Assembly: GCA_004556975.1 (NCBI GenBank)
Contig: SFFD01000013.1
Span: 1-52,159, forward strand
Reading direction: 5' to 3'
Length of the DNA: 52,159 bases
Source: Oscillospiraceae bacterium
GTDB taxonomy: Bacteria; Bacillota; Clostridia; Oscillospirales; Ruminococcaceae
Positions within the stretch are counted from its first letter, which is position 1. The number at the start of each line of letters is the position of its first letter. The notes under the pieces are model-generated. The model was not told the DNA's origin. It ran no database searches and worked only from the letters and a program-made list of their open reading frames with translations. The position numbers and the translations under genes are program-made. This document shows, piece after piece, positions 40,630 through 49,036 of the stretch.

Positions 40630-41197
40630 AAAAATAAGACTTGGATTTGCTGTTTGCGGTTCGTTCTGCACTTTTAAGAGGGTCTTGGAGGAGCTTGAAA
40701 AGCTGGCAAAGGAATACGACATAACACCGATAATGTCATCCGGCGCGGCCTTTACCGATACCCGATTCGGAAAGGCAGAGGATTTGCGGCGCCGTATAAC
40801 CGAAATCTGCGGGAAAGAGCCGATAACTACCATTGCGGGAGCAGAACCCATCGGGCCGCAGGCACTGCTCGATGTGCTGGTTATAGAACCGTGTACGGGC
40901 AACACCCTGGGCAAGCTTGCTAACGGAATAACGGATACCGCGGTGACTATGGCGGCAAAAGCGCATCTTCGCAACGGGCGCCCCGTGGTGCTTGCGGTTT
41001 CGACCAATGACGCCCTGGGCGCTTCGGCAAGGAACATAGGCACTCTTATGAATGCCAAGAACATATACTTCGTGCCAATGCGGCAAGACGCGCCGCAGGG
41101 AAAGCCGGCTTCGGTCGTTGCAAATTTTGCAAAAACCGGCGCGGCAATAAAGGCCGCTCTTGAGGGCAAACAGGTGCAGCCTGTGCTTGTTCAGTAA
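40616..41197 (+). CDS. dpaB: Dipicolinate synthase subunit B (flavoprotein)
   Basis: 193 residues from ATG 40616; TTG 40622 is better spaced from the GGGGGAAG stretch and may be the true start. It is the flavoprotein partner of DpaA. Family parts are RLGFAVCGSFCTFKRVLEEL at the start, PLSxxE-like SSGAAFTDTRFG, EPCTGNTLGKLANGITDTAV in the flavin-binding core, and NIYFVPMRQDAPQGKPAS near the end. Last gene of the dpa operon. Confidence 0.95.
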   Translation: MTLAEKIRLGFAVCGSFCTFKRVLEELEKLAKEYDITPIMSSGAAFTDTRFGKAEDLRRRITEICGKEPITTIAGAEPIGPQALLDVLVIEPCTGNTLGKLANGITDTAVTMAAKAHLRNGRPVVLAVSTNDALGASARNIGTLMNAKNIYFVPMRQDAPQGKPASVVANFAKTGAAIKAALEGKQVQPVLVQ

Positions 41198-41226
41198 AAT
41201 GTATAAAGCCGATCTTTTTTTTCAAT

Positions 41227-41261
41227 AATCCTTTTGTCCGAATATACGGACAGAAAGGATT
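41227..41261 (+). promoter_or_regulatory. Hairpin hiding the SD of the glucosaminidase gene
   Basis: AATCCTTT-TGTCCG (41227-41240) pairs with CGGACA-g-AAAGGATT (41247-41261) around a 6-nt loop, one bulged G. The right arm contains the SD (AAAGG) of the gene starting at 41268, so the fold would block ribosome access. Confidence 0.6.
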
Positions 41262-41267
41262 GATAAT

Positions 41268-41960
41268 TTGAAAAAAATTGTTTCGGCTTTTTTATTTTTG
41301 ATTATAGTAACCGCATTTTATGAAATTTCTTTTGCAATGACGGCAGAAGAGGCCGCAAGTCTTGATCTCAACACCATAAGCGGCTTTTCGGCAGAGGAAC
41401 TTGCAGCAGGGCTAAAAGGCGAGCTTGCGAACCTTGCGGAGGATTTTGTTTTGGCGGAACAGGAATGCGGCGTAAACGCCGTATTCCTTGCGGCGCTTGC
41501 CGCGCATGAATCCGGCTGGGGAAAGCATTGCTTTAAACCGAACAATATTTTTGGCTGGAGCGGAAAAAGCTTTGATTCAAAAAGCGAATGTATTGCGTTT
41601 GTTGCTTCGCGCATTGCAGAAAAATACCTTTCGGAAGACGGACGCTGCTTTCACGGAAAAAATCTTTACGGCGTCAATGTTTCCTATAACGGAAGCAAAC
41701 AGTGGGTCAATGCCGTTGCCGGAATAATGGCAAAGATAAGCCAAAAAGCAGAAGAGGCAGCAAACCTATTCCCGGCGGAGGAACGCTTTGACAGCGTTTA
41801 TCTGTACCCTTGCGAAACGGAAGATATTAAAGAAAAAAGCTGCTTTGCAGAGCCTGCAAAGCAGCCGGAAGAGGAATTCAGTAGTTCTGAAACACTGTGG
41901 AAATGTTTTTGCGGCAGCATTCAGGAGAATACCGCCAATAGTCAATATGACCTTCCGTAA
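41268..41960 (+). CDS. Secreted glucosaminidase-domain cell-wall hydrolase
   Basis: 230 residues; TTG 41268 with SD AAAGGATT. Signal peptide at residues 1-24 (AFLFLIIVTAFYEISFA). The glucosaminidase (lysozyme-like) domain at about 55-165 shows AALAAHESGWGKHCFKPNNIFGW, with the catalytic Glu in HESGWG, and AVAGIMAKISQ. It should cut peptidoglycan. Downstream of dpaAB, so a role in sporulation or mother-cell lysis is possible but unproven. The last 83 bp overlap, antisense, the end of the S1 gene. Confidence 0.88.
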   Translation: MKKIVSAFLFLIIVTAFYEISFAMTAEEAASLDLNTISGFSAEELAAGLKGELANLAEDFVLAEQECGVNAVFLAALAAHESGWGKHCFKPNNIFGWSGKSFDSKSECIAFVASRIAEKYLSEDGRCFHGKNLYGVNVSYNGSKQWVNAVAGIMAKISQKAEEAANLFPAEERFDSVYLYPCETEDIKEKSCFAEPAKQPEEEFSSSETLWKCFCGSIQENTANSQYDLP

Positions 41961-42810
41961 TGTAATAGCATAGCGGAGACGGCTCGGTTTCGCCGTCAAA
42001 GGCGTCTACAATAATAAGCTTTATCTTCATTTTCTCGGGGATAAGGCTTTTTATGTATACAGAAGCCTGCTGCCCTGCCCGAAGCATGGAACACGGTTCT
42101 GCAAGCCCTGCAAGATTGGGAGTAAGCTCCACAAAAACGCCGTAATCCTCTACGGAACGTATAATTCCGCCGACTGTTTCACCGGGAGAAAATGCTCCCG
42201 CATTTTCCTCCCAAGTGCCAAGCAGCTCTTTGTGCGAAAGGCAGATTCGCCCGTTTTCGTCCCTCCCCGAAACTACGGCAAAAATCCTTTGACCGCCGCG
42301 AAAACGGTCGGAGGGATGCCCTATGCGGGATACGCTTATGCTGTCAATGGGTAAAAGAGAGGATATTCCGCAGCCGATGTCTGCAAAGCACCCGAAGTTT
42401 TCCATATGCGTAACAGCGGCGGGAATTACATCCCCCGGAGTAAGATTGTCAAGATAGTTTTTTACGCAATCCTGCTGCACTGCCCTGCGTGAGCATATGG
42501 CAACAGGCTTGCCTGTTCCGTCGTGTTCAAAGCCGGTTATGCGGAAACAAACGGGCTTGTTCACCCGTGAAATTATGGCAATATCGCGCGTTTCTCCGCT
42601 TTCAATACCCATAGCGCCTTCCACCCTGGGAATAATTCCTTTTGTTCCGTTAAGGTCAAGCAAAAGATTGTGTTCGGCGGTGCAGACCGAAGCCCGCGCT
42701 TCAAGCACGGTTCCGTTTCGGTATGCCTCCTGAAGAGATGAAATATTCTGCAAAGCGGCTTTATTGGCCGCTGAATTTATGATGCCGCCTTCCGGCAAAT
42801 ATTCCGTCAT
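41878..42810 (-). CDS. S1 RNA-binding-domain protein
   Basis: 310 residues; SD GGGAGGAAATC precedes ATG 42810. Weak repeats of the S1 fold: EARASVCTAEHNLLLDLNGTKGIIPR (residues 37-62), PGDVIPAAVTHMENFGCFADIGCG (about 125-150) and PGETVGGIIRSVEDYGVFVELTPNLAGL (about 210-240), the last two the clearest. Clostridial relatives are described as ribosomal-protein-S1-like. Its 3' end lies over the end of the convergent glucosaminidase gene (83 bp overlap). Confidence 0.88.
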   Translation of the reverse strand: MTEYLPEGGIINSAANKAALQNISSLQEAYRNGTVLEARASVCTAEHNLLLDLNGTKGIIPRVEGAMGIESGETRDIAIISRVNKPVCFRITGFEHDGTGKPVAICSRRAVQQDCVKNYLDNLTPGDVIPAAVTHMENFGCFADIGCGISSLLPIDSISVSRIGHPSDRFRGGQRIFAVVSGRDENGRICLSHKELLGTWEENAGAFSPGETVGGIIRSVEDYGVFVELTPNLAGLAEPCSMLRAGQQASVYIKSLIPEKMKIKLIIVDAFDGETEPSPLCYYITEGHIDYWRYSPECCRKNISTVFQNY

Positions 42811-43371
42811 TTGATTTCCTCCCTGAAATTTTATGATTATTTATATTCGTAAAAAACGGCATTTATGAATGAGGAGGAAAAGCCGAAGCGGGCTTTTATT
42901 TTTAAGATTGCCTTTAAAAGGCAATTTAGGTATTTCATACGCTCATCGCAGGGATTTAAAGAATAGGGCGCGGACGGAATATTGCGGAAATAAAATGGGG
43001 CGCAGTAAAAAGGCAACAACATAAAGCACAGGCAAAACGGTGAGCAGGACGCCGTTTTGCATGAGTTTTGCCGAAAACCGGTACAAAATTGTAAAAAAAT
43101 TATGAATTTAACAGAAAGCATGCAACAAAAGAGGATATTTTGCCGTCATATATTATGAAAGGAAAAATTTGCAGATAATTAAGGGAAAAATCGGGAATTG
43201 ATTTAAAAAATATTGCGGGGAGGTGGTTCCCATGTGGGGAATAAGCAGGCGGAACGGCGGGTTGCTTTCCGCACGCAGAGTAAAAATAAAATTTTTTAAG
43301 CCTATTTGGAATAATATGAAATGAAAGGAAAAATTCTACACACTATAATGACAAACAATAAAGGAGATGAT
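42811..43371. other. 561-bp intergenic stretch with hairpins
   Basis: No confident gene. It holds a perfect palindrome ATTGCCTTTAAAAGGCAAT (about 42908-42928), and a 9-bp perfect stem GCAAAACGG / CCGTTTTGC with an 11-nt loop (about 43030-43062). A tract ATGAAAGGAAAAATT recurs near 43156 and near 43321. Low coding character apart from a possible 30-residue ORF (43232-43324). Confidence 0.5.
43232..43324 (+). CDS. Possible 30-residue leader ORF
   Basis: ATG 43232 follows a strong SD (GGGGAGG). The short product is basic (MWGISRRNGGLLSARRVKIK...). It ends 48 bp before the surface-protein start. It could be a leader peptide or chance. No homologue known to me. Confidence 0.3.
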   Translation: MWGISRRNGGLLSARRVKIKFFKPIWNNMK

Positions 43372-45321
43372 ATGGCTATGAAAAAATTTCTTTCAATACT
43401 TTTGTCGGCGCTTATGGCGGCAGTGATGCTTTCTGTGCCGACAGCGGCAAAAGATGCTTCCGCAAGCGTGGCGATGAAGTATAAAGCCGCGGGAACGGGC
43501 GCAAATTCACCTAAAGAAACCTTTAAATTTGTGCAGGTGGGCGACGGTATTGCGGAAGACGGCACAACGGCGCCGAAGCTTTTGGATACAGGCTCCGGAA
43601 GCTTTGCAGAAGTTGCTTTCGCAGAAGGAGCAGCTACAGCCCAGGGTTATGAATCAAGCGGATATTTCATGCTTCCCAAGTACGATAAAGAGGGAGTATA
43701 TACCTATACCGTCGGTATGGCGGAAGGCGACACCGCGGGCGTTGCTTATGACAAAAATAACGTCGTGCTTAAAATTACCGTAGGTAAAAATAACGACGGA
43801 AGCTTTTCTTACGCAGGCAGTATGGAGGGAAAGCCTGAAAGCACTTATTCCGCAGGCACCCTTGCCGTGAAAACCTCGGTTGCCGGAAGCACGGGCGCGG
43901 AAGAATTTGAATATGAAATAAAACTCTCTGCGCCAAAGGGCAAAAAAATCAAAGGCGCCGTTGCGGTAAACAGCAGCTTTGGCGGAGCGGGCACCTCCGT
44001 AACGCCGAAAAACGGCGGAGAGGCGGAGCTTTTGATTTCAGTCAGGATTAAAAACGGCGAAACGGTAACCCTTTCGAATATTCCGTACGGAGCGGCATAT
44101 TCCGTGACGCAAAAAGCAGCAGCGGGCTATAAACCGATATCTTCGGGAGCATCGGGAACGGTGAACAAAGATACTCCGGCACCGGTTGCAAGCTTTATGA
44201 ACACCGCAATGCCGACGGTGGCAATTAAAGCGAATAATGTTACGGCGGATTATGACGGCAAACCGCATGGCGCAAGCGGATATTCCTTTAATACGGAAGC
44301 TCTCGCTTCGGGACACAGCATAAAAGCAGGAAGCGTTGTAATTTCCGGAAGCGCGGTGAATGCGGGCGAATATGTCGGCGCGCTCGTGCCTTCCGGCGCG
44401 GTTATAATTGACGCAAACGGAAACGACATTACCGGTGAATATTATATCGAATATGTAAACGGCAGCATCAATATAAACAAACGCAAAATCGTTATTACCG
44501 CAAACGACAATACTGTTCCCTATGACGGAAAACCCCACGGCGGAAACGGCTATACCGTAAGCGGAATTTCGGGAGAAGAAAACAGCGGACTTGTTACCGG
44601 TCACGAAGTGAAAAATGTTGTTATTTCAGGGGAACAGACCGAAGAAGGCACCTATGAAAACGCCCTTGTACCCTCCGGCACACAGATTTTTGAAGGCAAC
44701 ACGGATGTTACCGCAAACTATGAGATAATCTATGTTTCCGGCAGGCTTTTGATAAGCCATGTTCACGAATGGGGCGAGCCCACCTATGAATGGTGCCGCT
44801 CCACCGACGGCAAAGGCTATGTATGCATTGCTGCCCGTGTATGCAAAAAAGACGCAAGCCACAAAGAAACCGAATCAGCTACCGCTTCCTATGCCGTTGT
44901 TACGGCTCCCGAATGCGAAAAGGACGGCCTTGGAAGACATACTGCGGAATTCAAAAACCCTGCTTTTGAAAAACAAATAAAAGATATAATACTTCCGAAG
45001 CTTGGTCATGATTACAGACCGTATTGGAGCTATGACAAAACGGGTCATTGGAAAATGTGCTCGCGCTGCAAGGCAAAGTTTGACTTCCATTACCACGATT
45101 TTACCGAATGGAGAACGGTTCTTGACGACAAGGGCCGCGAAACCAACCAGCAAGAACGCTATTGCAGGGATTGTTCGTATTATGAAAGATCGACTGTCAT
45201 TCATATAAAGCCGGGCAAGCCGGGTAACTCCGAAACGAACCCAAATACCGGCGCACAGGTCATTTCCGCTGTTCCGGCGGCAGTAATTGCGGCGGCGGCA
45301 ATATTAAGAAAAATAAGATGA
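43372..45321 (+). CDS. Large cell-surface protein: pilin-like, Ig-like and Cys/His-rich regions with NPNTGA anchor
   Basis: 649 residues from ATG 43372 (SD AAAGGAG). Signal peptide to about residue 25 (PTAAKDA). Then: a FctA/Spy0128-type pilin domain (KETFKFVQVGDG...YTYTVGMAEGDTAGVAYDKNNVVLKITV), known to form Lys-Asn isopeptide bonds; a second Ig-like domain (FEYEIKLSAPKGKK...IPYGAAYSVTQK); two related repeats, each with YDGKPHG (about 300-460); a Cys/Trp-rich segment (CSRCKAKF, CRDCSYYE); and NPNTGAQ, hydrophobic helix, basic end. Probably sortase-linked adhesin or pilin. No sortase gene is in the window. Confidence 0.88.
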   Translation: MAMKKFLSILLSALMAAVMLSVPTAAKDASASVAMKYKAAGTGANSPKETFKFVQVGDGIAEDGTTAPKLLDTGSGSFAEVAFAEGAATAQGYESSGYFMLPKYDKEGVYTYTVGMAEGDTAGVAYDKNNVVLKITVGKNNDGSFSYAGSMEGKPESTYSAGTLAVKTSVAGSTGAEEFEYEIKLSAPKGKKIKGAVAVNSSFGGAGTSVTPKNGGEAELLISVRIKNGETVTLSNIPYGAAYSVTQKAAAGYKPISSGASGTVNKDTPAPVASFMNTAMPTVAIKANNVTADYDGKPHGASGYSFNTEALASGHSIKAGSVVISGSAVNAGEYVGALVPSGAVIIDANGNDITGEYYIEYVNGSININKRKIVITANDNTVPYDGKPHGGNGYTVSGISGEENSGLVTGHEVKNVVISGEQTEEGTYENALVPSGTQIFEGNTDVTANYEIIYVSGRLLISHVHEWGEPTYEWCRSTDGKGYVCIAARVCKKDASHKETESATASYAVVTAPECEKDGLGRHTAEFKNPAFEKQIKDIILPKLGHDYRPYWSYDKTGHWKMCSRCKAKFDFHYHDFTEWRTVLDDKGRETNQQERYCRDCSYYERSTVIHIKPGKPGNSETNPNTGAQVISAVPAAVIAAAAILRKIR

Positions 45322-45350
45322 CACTTTTTTTGGATTTCCTTTTCAGCAAG

Positions 45351-45383
45351 GCAAAAGCGGCGGCAATATGCCGTCGCTTTTGC
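45351..45383 (+). terminator. Hairpin after the surface-protein gene
   Basis: GCAAAAGCGGCGGCA / TGCCGTCGCTTTTGC stem (one G-T pair) with a 3-nt loop. No good T run, so perhaps a weak terminator or mRNA-stability hairpin. Confidence 0.55.
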
Positions 45384-45406
45384 TATTTAGAAAAAGTTAC
45401 GCAAAG

Positions 45407-45435
45407 TTGCAAAAATCATATAAATATGCTATATT
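45407..45435 (+). promoter_or_regulatory. Promoter of the DUF951-prfA operon
   Basis: TTGCAA (45407-45412), 17 bp, TATATT (45430-45435), about 40 bp before the DUF951 start. Confidence 0.7.
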
Positions 45436-45474
45436 ATTATTCTGTAAGAATATTTTTAAAAGGAGGAGCGCAAC

Positions 45475-45672
45475 ATGGACGTAAGAATAGGCGATGTGCT
45501 TTTAATGAAAAAAAATCACCCGTGCGGAGGAACAAAATTTGTTGTGCTGCGCTCCGGAATGGATTTTAAGCTGCGGTGCGAAAAATGCGGACACGAAATT
45601 GAAATTCCGCGCAGCAAGGCAGAAAAAAACATAAAACAGATAATCAGGGAGGGCATTGCCGTTGATAGATAA
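45475..45672 (+). CDS. DUF951 zinc-ribbon-like small protein
   Basis: 65 residues; SD AAAGGAGGAG precedes ATG 45475. The pattern LMKKNHPCGGTKFVVLRSGMD...LRCEKCGHEIEIPRS fits the DUF951 (YyzM) family of conserved small proteins of unknown function with a CxxC near the middle. It overlaps the start of prfA by 11 bp, so the two are translationally coupled. Confidence 0.9.
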   Translation: MDVRIGDVLLMKKNHPCGGTKFVVLRSGMDFKLRCEKCGHEIEIPRSKAEKNIKQIIREGIAVDR

Positions 45673-46729
45673 GCTTGCCGATATTGAAAGGCGCTGGGAA
45701 CAGGACGGCATTCAGCTTTATCAGCCTGAAGTTATAAACGATAACGAACGATATACTGCCGTTATGAAGGAATACCGCACGCTTACGCCCATTGCGGAAA
45801 AATATAAGGAATATAAGGCTGAAAAAAGCCGCTTTGACGAAGCTGAAAGCATACTTGCGGAGGAAACGGACAGGGAACTTCGCGATATGGCGAAGGAACA
45901 GCTGGAAGAAAGCAAAAACCGTATGGCAAAGCTTTCGGAGGAACTTAAAATATTGCTGATTCCCAAAGATCCCGACGATGACCGCTCTGTAATTATGGAA
46001 ATTCGCAGCGGAACAGGCGGCGAAGAAGCCGCGCTTTTCGCCGCGGTGCTTTATCGTATGTATACCATGTATGCCGAGTCAAAGGGCTGGAAGACGGAGA
46101 TTATTTATGCCAACCAGACGGAACTTGGCGGATATAAGGAGATTTCTTTTTCCGTGGAGGGCGAAGGCGTTTTCGGCCGCCTTCGCTTTGAAAGCGGAAC
46201 GCACCGCGTTCAGCGTGTGCCCACTACGGATTCTCAGGGAAAGATACAGACTTCCGCGGTAACAGTTGCCGTACTTCCCGAGCCGGAAACCGTTGAGATT
46301 GAAATTGACCCGAAGGATTTGCAGATAGACACCTTCCGCTCCAGCGGAGCGGGCGGTCAGCATATAAACAAAACCAGCTCCGCAATCCGTATAACGCATA
46401 TTCCTACGGGAATGGTTGTGGAGTGCCAGGATGAGCGCAGTCAATATAAAAACAAAGATAAGGCAATGAAGGTGCTGCGCAGCCGCCTTTATGAGCAAAA
46501 AAAGCAGGCGTCGGACGATGCCCGCGCCGCAGAACGCAAGTCGCAGGTAGGCAGCGGCGACCGCAGCGAACGAATTCGCACCTATAATTTTCCGCAGGGG
46601 CGGGTTACCGACCACAGAATCGGGCTTACGCTTTATAAAATCGATTCCATTGTGAACGGCGGGCTTGACGAGCTGATAGAACCGCTTATTGCAAACGACC
46701 GTGCAGAAAAGCTTCGCGGAGAGGACTGA
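45662..46729 (+). CDS. prfA: Peptide chain release factor 1
   Basis: 355 residues. TTG 45662 is preferred to TTG 45656, since it lies 8 nt from SD GGGAGGG and gives the usual MIDKL-type start. RF1 releases peptides at UAA and UAG. The catalytic loop SGAGGQHINKTSSAIR with GGQ is clear, along with RSGTGGEEA and FPQGRVTDHRIG. Upstream overlap with DUF951, 6-bp gap to the next gene. I do not see the prmC methylase that often sits beside prfA. Confidence 0.96.
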   Translation: MIDKLADIERRWEQDGIQLYQPEVINDNERYTAVMKEYRTLTPIAEKYKEYKAEKSRFDEAESILAEETDRELRDMAKEQLEESKNRMAKLSEELKILLIPKDPDDDRSVIMEIRSGTGGEEAALFAAVLYRMYTMYAESKGWKTEIIYANQTELGGYKEISFSVEGEGVFGRLRFESGTHRVQRVPTTDSQGKIQTSAVTVAVLPEPETVEIEIDPKDLQIDTFRSSGAGGQHINKTSSAIRITHIPTGMVVECQDERSQYKNKDKAMKVLRSRLYEQKKQASDDARAAERKSQVGSGDRSERIRTYNFPQGRVTDHRIGLTLYKIDSIVNGGLDELIEPLIANDRAEKLRGED

Positions 46730-46735
46730 ATTATT

Positions 46736-47761
46736 TTGGAAACATTACTTCTTGACGCTAAAAAAGAGGGCGCGGTTGAAACCGCTGCGGAAATTATTAA
46801 AAAAGGCGGCCTTGTCGCCATTCCTACAGAAACAGTATACGGTCTTGCCGCAAATGCTTTTGACCCCGTTGCCTGCGCCAATATATTCAAGGCAAAGGGG
46901 CGCCCAGGCGACAACCCGCTTATAGTTCATATCTGCAGCATGGATATGATAAGCGACGTTGTGGAGGAAGTGCCGGAAAAGGCAAAAATCCTTGCGGAAA
47001 AGTTTTGGCCCGGCCCTTTAACCATGATAATGAAGAAAAGCGACAAAATTCCGCTTGTGACAAGCGCAAATCTGCCGACCGTGGCGGTGCGTTTTCCGTC
47101 GCACCCGGTGGCGCAGAAAATAATAGAAAAATCCGGTTTGCCTCTGGCAGCGCCGTCGGCAAACCTTTCGGGAAGCCCCAGCCCCACCACCTTTGAGCAC
47201 TGCGTGCACGACCTTATGGGCAGGGTGGACGCAATTATTGACGGCGGGCCGTGCTCTGTTGGGGTTGAATCCACCATAATCTCATTTGCGGAGGAAACAC
47301 CCGTGCTTCTTCGCCCGGGGTATGTAACCCTGGAGCAGCTTATGGAAGCCATAGGAGAGGTGAGTCTTTCAAAAGCAGTGCTCGAGAAGCTCGGAGCTGG
47401 AGAAAAGGTGCTTTCCCCCGGAATGAAATATAAGCATTATGCGCCAAAAGCAAAGGTAAGCCTTGTTAAAGGCAGCAGCGCACAGTATGTTAAATATGTG
47501 AATGAGCACGCAAATGAGCACGGAATTTTTGCACTTTGCTTTGATGAGGAAGCGCCCATGCTCAAAACAAATACGGTGTGCTACGGTTCGGAATATTCGG
47601 ACGCACAGCAGGCAGAACGCCTTTTTGACGCCCTTCGCGAGCTTGACGACCTGGGCGCTCTGCGCGTTTATGCCCATTCGCCAAAAACCACGGGCATAGG
47701 TATGGCGGTATATAACCGCCTTGTGCGCGCGGCGGGCTTTGATATAATCACTCTTGATTAA
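46736..47761 (+). CDS. tsaC: L-threonylcarbamoyladenylate synthase (Sua5/YwlC type)
   Basis: 341 residues; TTG start with GGAGAGG upstream. It makes threonylcarbamoyl-AMP for the t6A37 tRNA modification. Residues 1-200 are the YrdC domain (VAIPTETVYGLAANAF, KGRPGDNPLIVHI, APSANLSG, VESTIISF); the C-terminal Sua5 domain ends GIGMAVYNRLVRAAG. Full two-domain Sua5. Two tandem TGAGCACG copies lie at 47503 and 47515, coding NEH repeats (NEHANEHG). Confidence 0.94.
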   Translation: METLLLDAKKEGAVETAAEIIKKGGLVAIPTETVYGLAANAFDPVACANIFKAKGRPGDNPLIVHICSMDMISDVVEEVPEKAKILAEKFWPGPLTMIMKKSDKIPLVTSANLPTVAVRFPSHPVAQKIIEKSGLPLAAPSANLSGSPSPTTFEHCVHDLMGRVDAIIDGGPCSVGVESTIISFAEETPVLLRPGYVTLEQLMEAIGEVSLSKAVLEKLGAGEKVLSPGMKYKHYAPKAKVSLVKGSSAQYVKYVNEHANEHGIFALCFDEEAPMLKTNTVCYGSEYSDAQQAERLFDALRELDDLGALRVYAHSPKTTGIGMAVYNRLVRAAGFDIITLD

Positions 47762-47771
47762 CGGAGGAAAT

Positions 47772-48401
47772 ATGGCGGAAGTAATAGGACTTACCGGTCA
47801 GACCGGAGCAGGCAAAAGCACGGTAAGAGAGCTGTTTAAAGCAAAGGGCGCCGCGGTAATAGATGCGGATGCCGTTTCTCATGACATTGTTGACAACGAC
47901 CTTTCCTGCCTTACGGATATAGTTGAGCATTTTTCCTGTATTGTGCTTAATGATAAAGGAAAGCTTAACCGCAAAGCGCTTGGAAGAATAGTCTTTTCCG
48001 ACCCAAAAAAGCTTGCCGTGCTCAACAAAATAATGTTTCCGTATATTGTTTCCGCAATAAAGGGGAAGGTTACGGCATATGAGCACGCAGGAGCGCGGAT
48101 GATAGTTATTGACGGCGCCACACTTATTGAAAGCGGGTGCTCAAAAATGTGTTCCGTGCTTATTTCCGTAACGGCAGAGGAAGAAACGCGCCTTACGCGG
48201 ATAATCCACAGGGACGGAATAAGCAAGCGGGACGCTGTTTGCCGTGTTTCAACCCAGCACCCGGAGGAATTCTATATTGAAGCTTCCGATTATGTTATAA
48301 AAAACAACGGTACGCCCGGCGACCTTGAAAGAGAGGCGGAAAGAGTTCTTGACGAAATAGAAGGAAAGGCAAAATCCGCTTTAACGGAGGATAAAGCTTG
48401 A
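47772..48401 (+). CDS. coaE: Dephospho-CoA kinase
   Basis: 209 residues from ATG 47772 (SD GGAGG). Last step of CoA synthesis. The P-loop GLTGQTGAGKST is at the N-terminus, with IDADAVSHDIV and the CoA-binding/lid regions following. It is 10 bp after the threonylcarbamoyl-AMP synthase gene, and its stop overlaps the next start (TTGA). TGAGCACG words at 48017 and 48080. Confidence 0.95.
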   Translation: MAEVIGLTGQTGAGKSTVRELFKAKGAAVIDADAVSHDIVDNDLSCLTDIVEHFSCIVLNDKGKLNRKALGRIVFSDPKKLAVLNKIMFPYIVSAIKGKVTAYEHAGARMIVIDGATLIESGCSKMCSVLISVTAEEETRLTRIIHRDGISKRDAVCRVSTQHPEEFYIEASDYVIKNNGTPGDLEREAERVLDEIEGKAKSALTEDKA

Positions 48402-48970
48402 GTAAAACATTAAAAAGCGCCGCACTTATAGTATTTATACTTGCGTTCCTTGTTTTTGCAGGGGTTCTGATGAACCGCTCTGCAAGAATGCTGGAACATT
48501 GGGCATATCCTATTGAGTATGAGGACATAGTAAAGGAAAAAGCAAAAGAAAACAATATTCCCGTTTCTGTTGTTTTTGCAATAATCCGTGCGGAAAGCAA
48601 TTTTGATGCCGGGGCGGAAAGCCGCGTGGGCGCGCGCGGTCTTATGCAGGTGACAAAGACCACCTATGAATGGATTGATTATTACCGCGGCGCAACCGGC
48701 GCAGAATGGGACGATTTTTATACCCCGGAAGTGAATATTGATTACGGAACATGGCTGCTTGCTTATCTGTATAATCTTTTCGGAAACTGGAACACGGTTT
48801 ATGCCGCATATAACGCGGGACCCAACGCAGTAAAAAAGTGGCTTGAAAATCCCGAATATTCCGAGGACGGCGAAACACTTTACAATATACCGTACGGCGA
48901 AACTTCAAAATATGTTGAAAAAGTCAGCTCATATCGCGACGGATATAAATCCGTTTACGACTTTGACTGA
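48398..48970 (+). CDS. Membrane-anchored lytic transglycosylase (SLT domain)
   Basis: 190 residues; TTG 48398 with SD GGAGGATAAAGC. N-terminal membrane helix (residues 8-24), then the SLT lysozyme-like domain: catalytic Glu 66 in AIIRAESNFDAGAES, GLMQVTKTT, and VYAAYNAGPNAVKKWL. It cleaves peptidoglycan to give anhydro-muropeptides, on the outer face of the membrane. In an operon after coaE, a common clostridial arrangement. Confidence 0.94.
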   Translation: MSKTLKSAALIVFILAFLVFAGVLMNRSARMLEHWAYPIEYEDIVKEKAKENNIPVSVVFAIIRAESNFDAGAESRVGARGLMQVTKTTYEWIDYYRGATGAEWDDFYTPEVNIDYGTWLLAYLYNLFGNWNTVYAAYNAGPNAVKKWLENPEYSEDGETLYNIPYGETSKYVEKVSSYRDGYKSVYDFD

Positions 48971-49036
48971 TTTTATATAAAACGGCTTTTATGCCGTTAT
49001 TTCCACAAAAAATAAATTATATAAAGGAGAAAAAAC

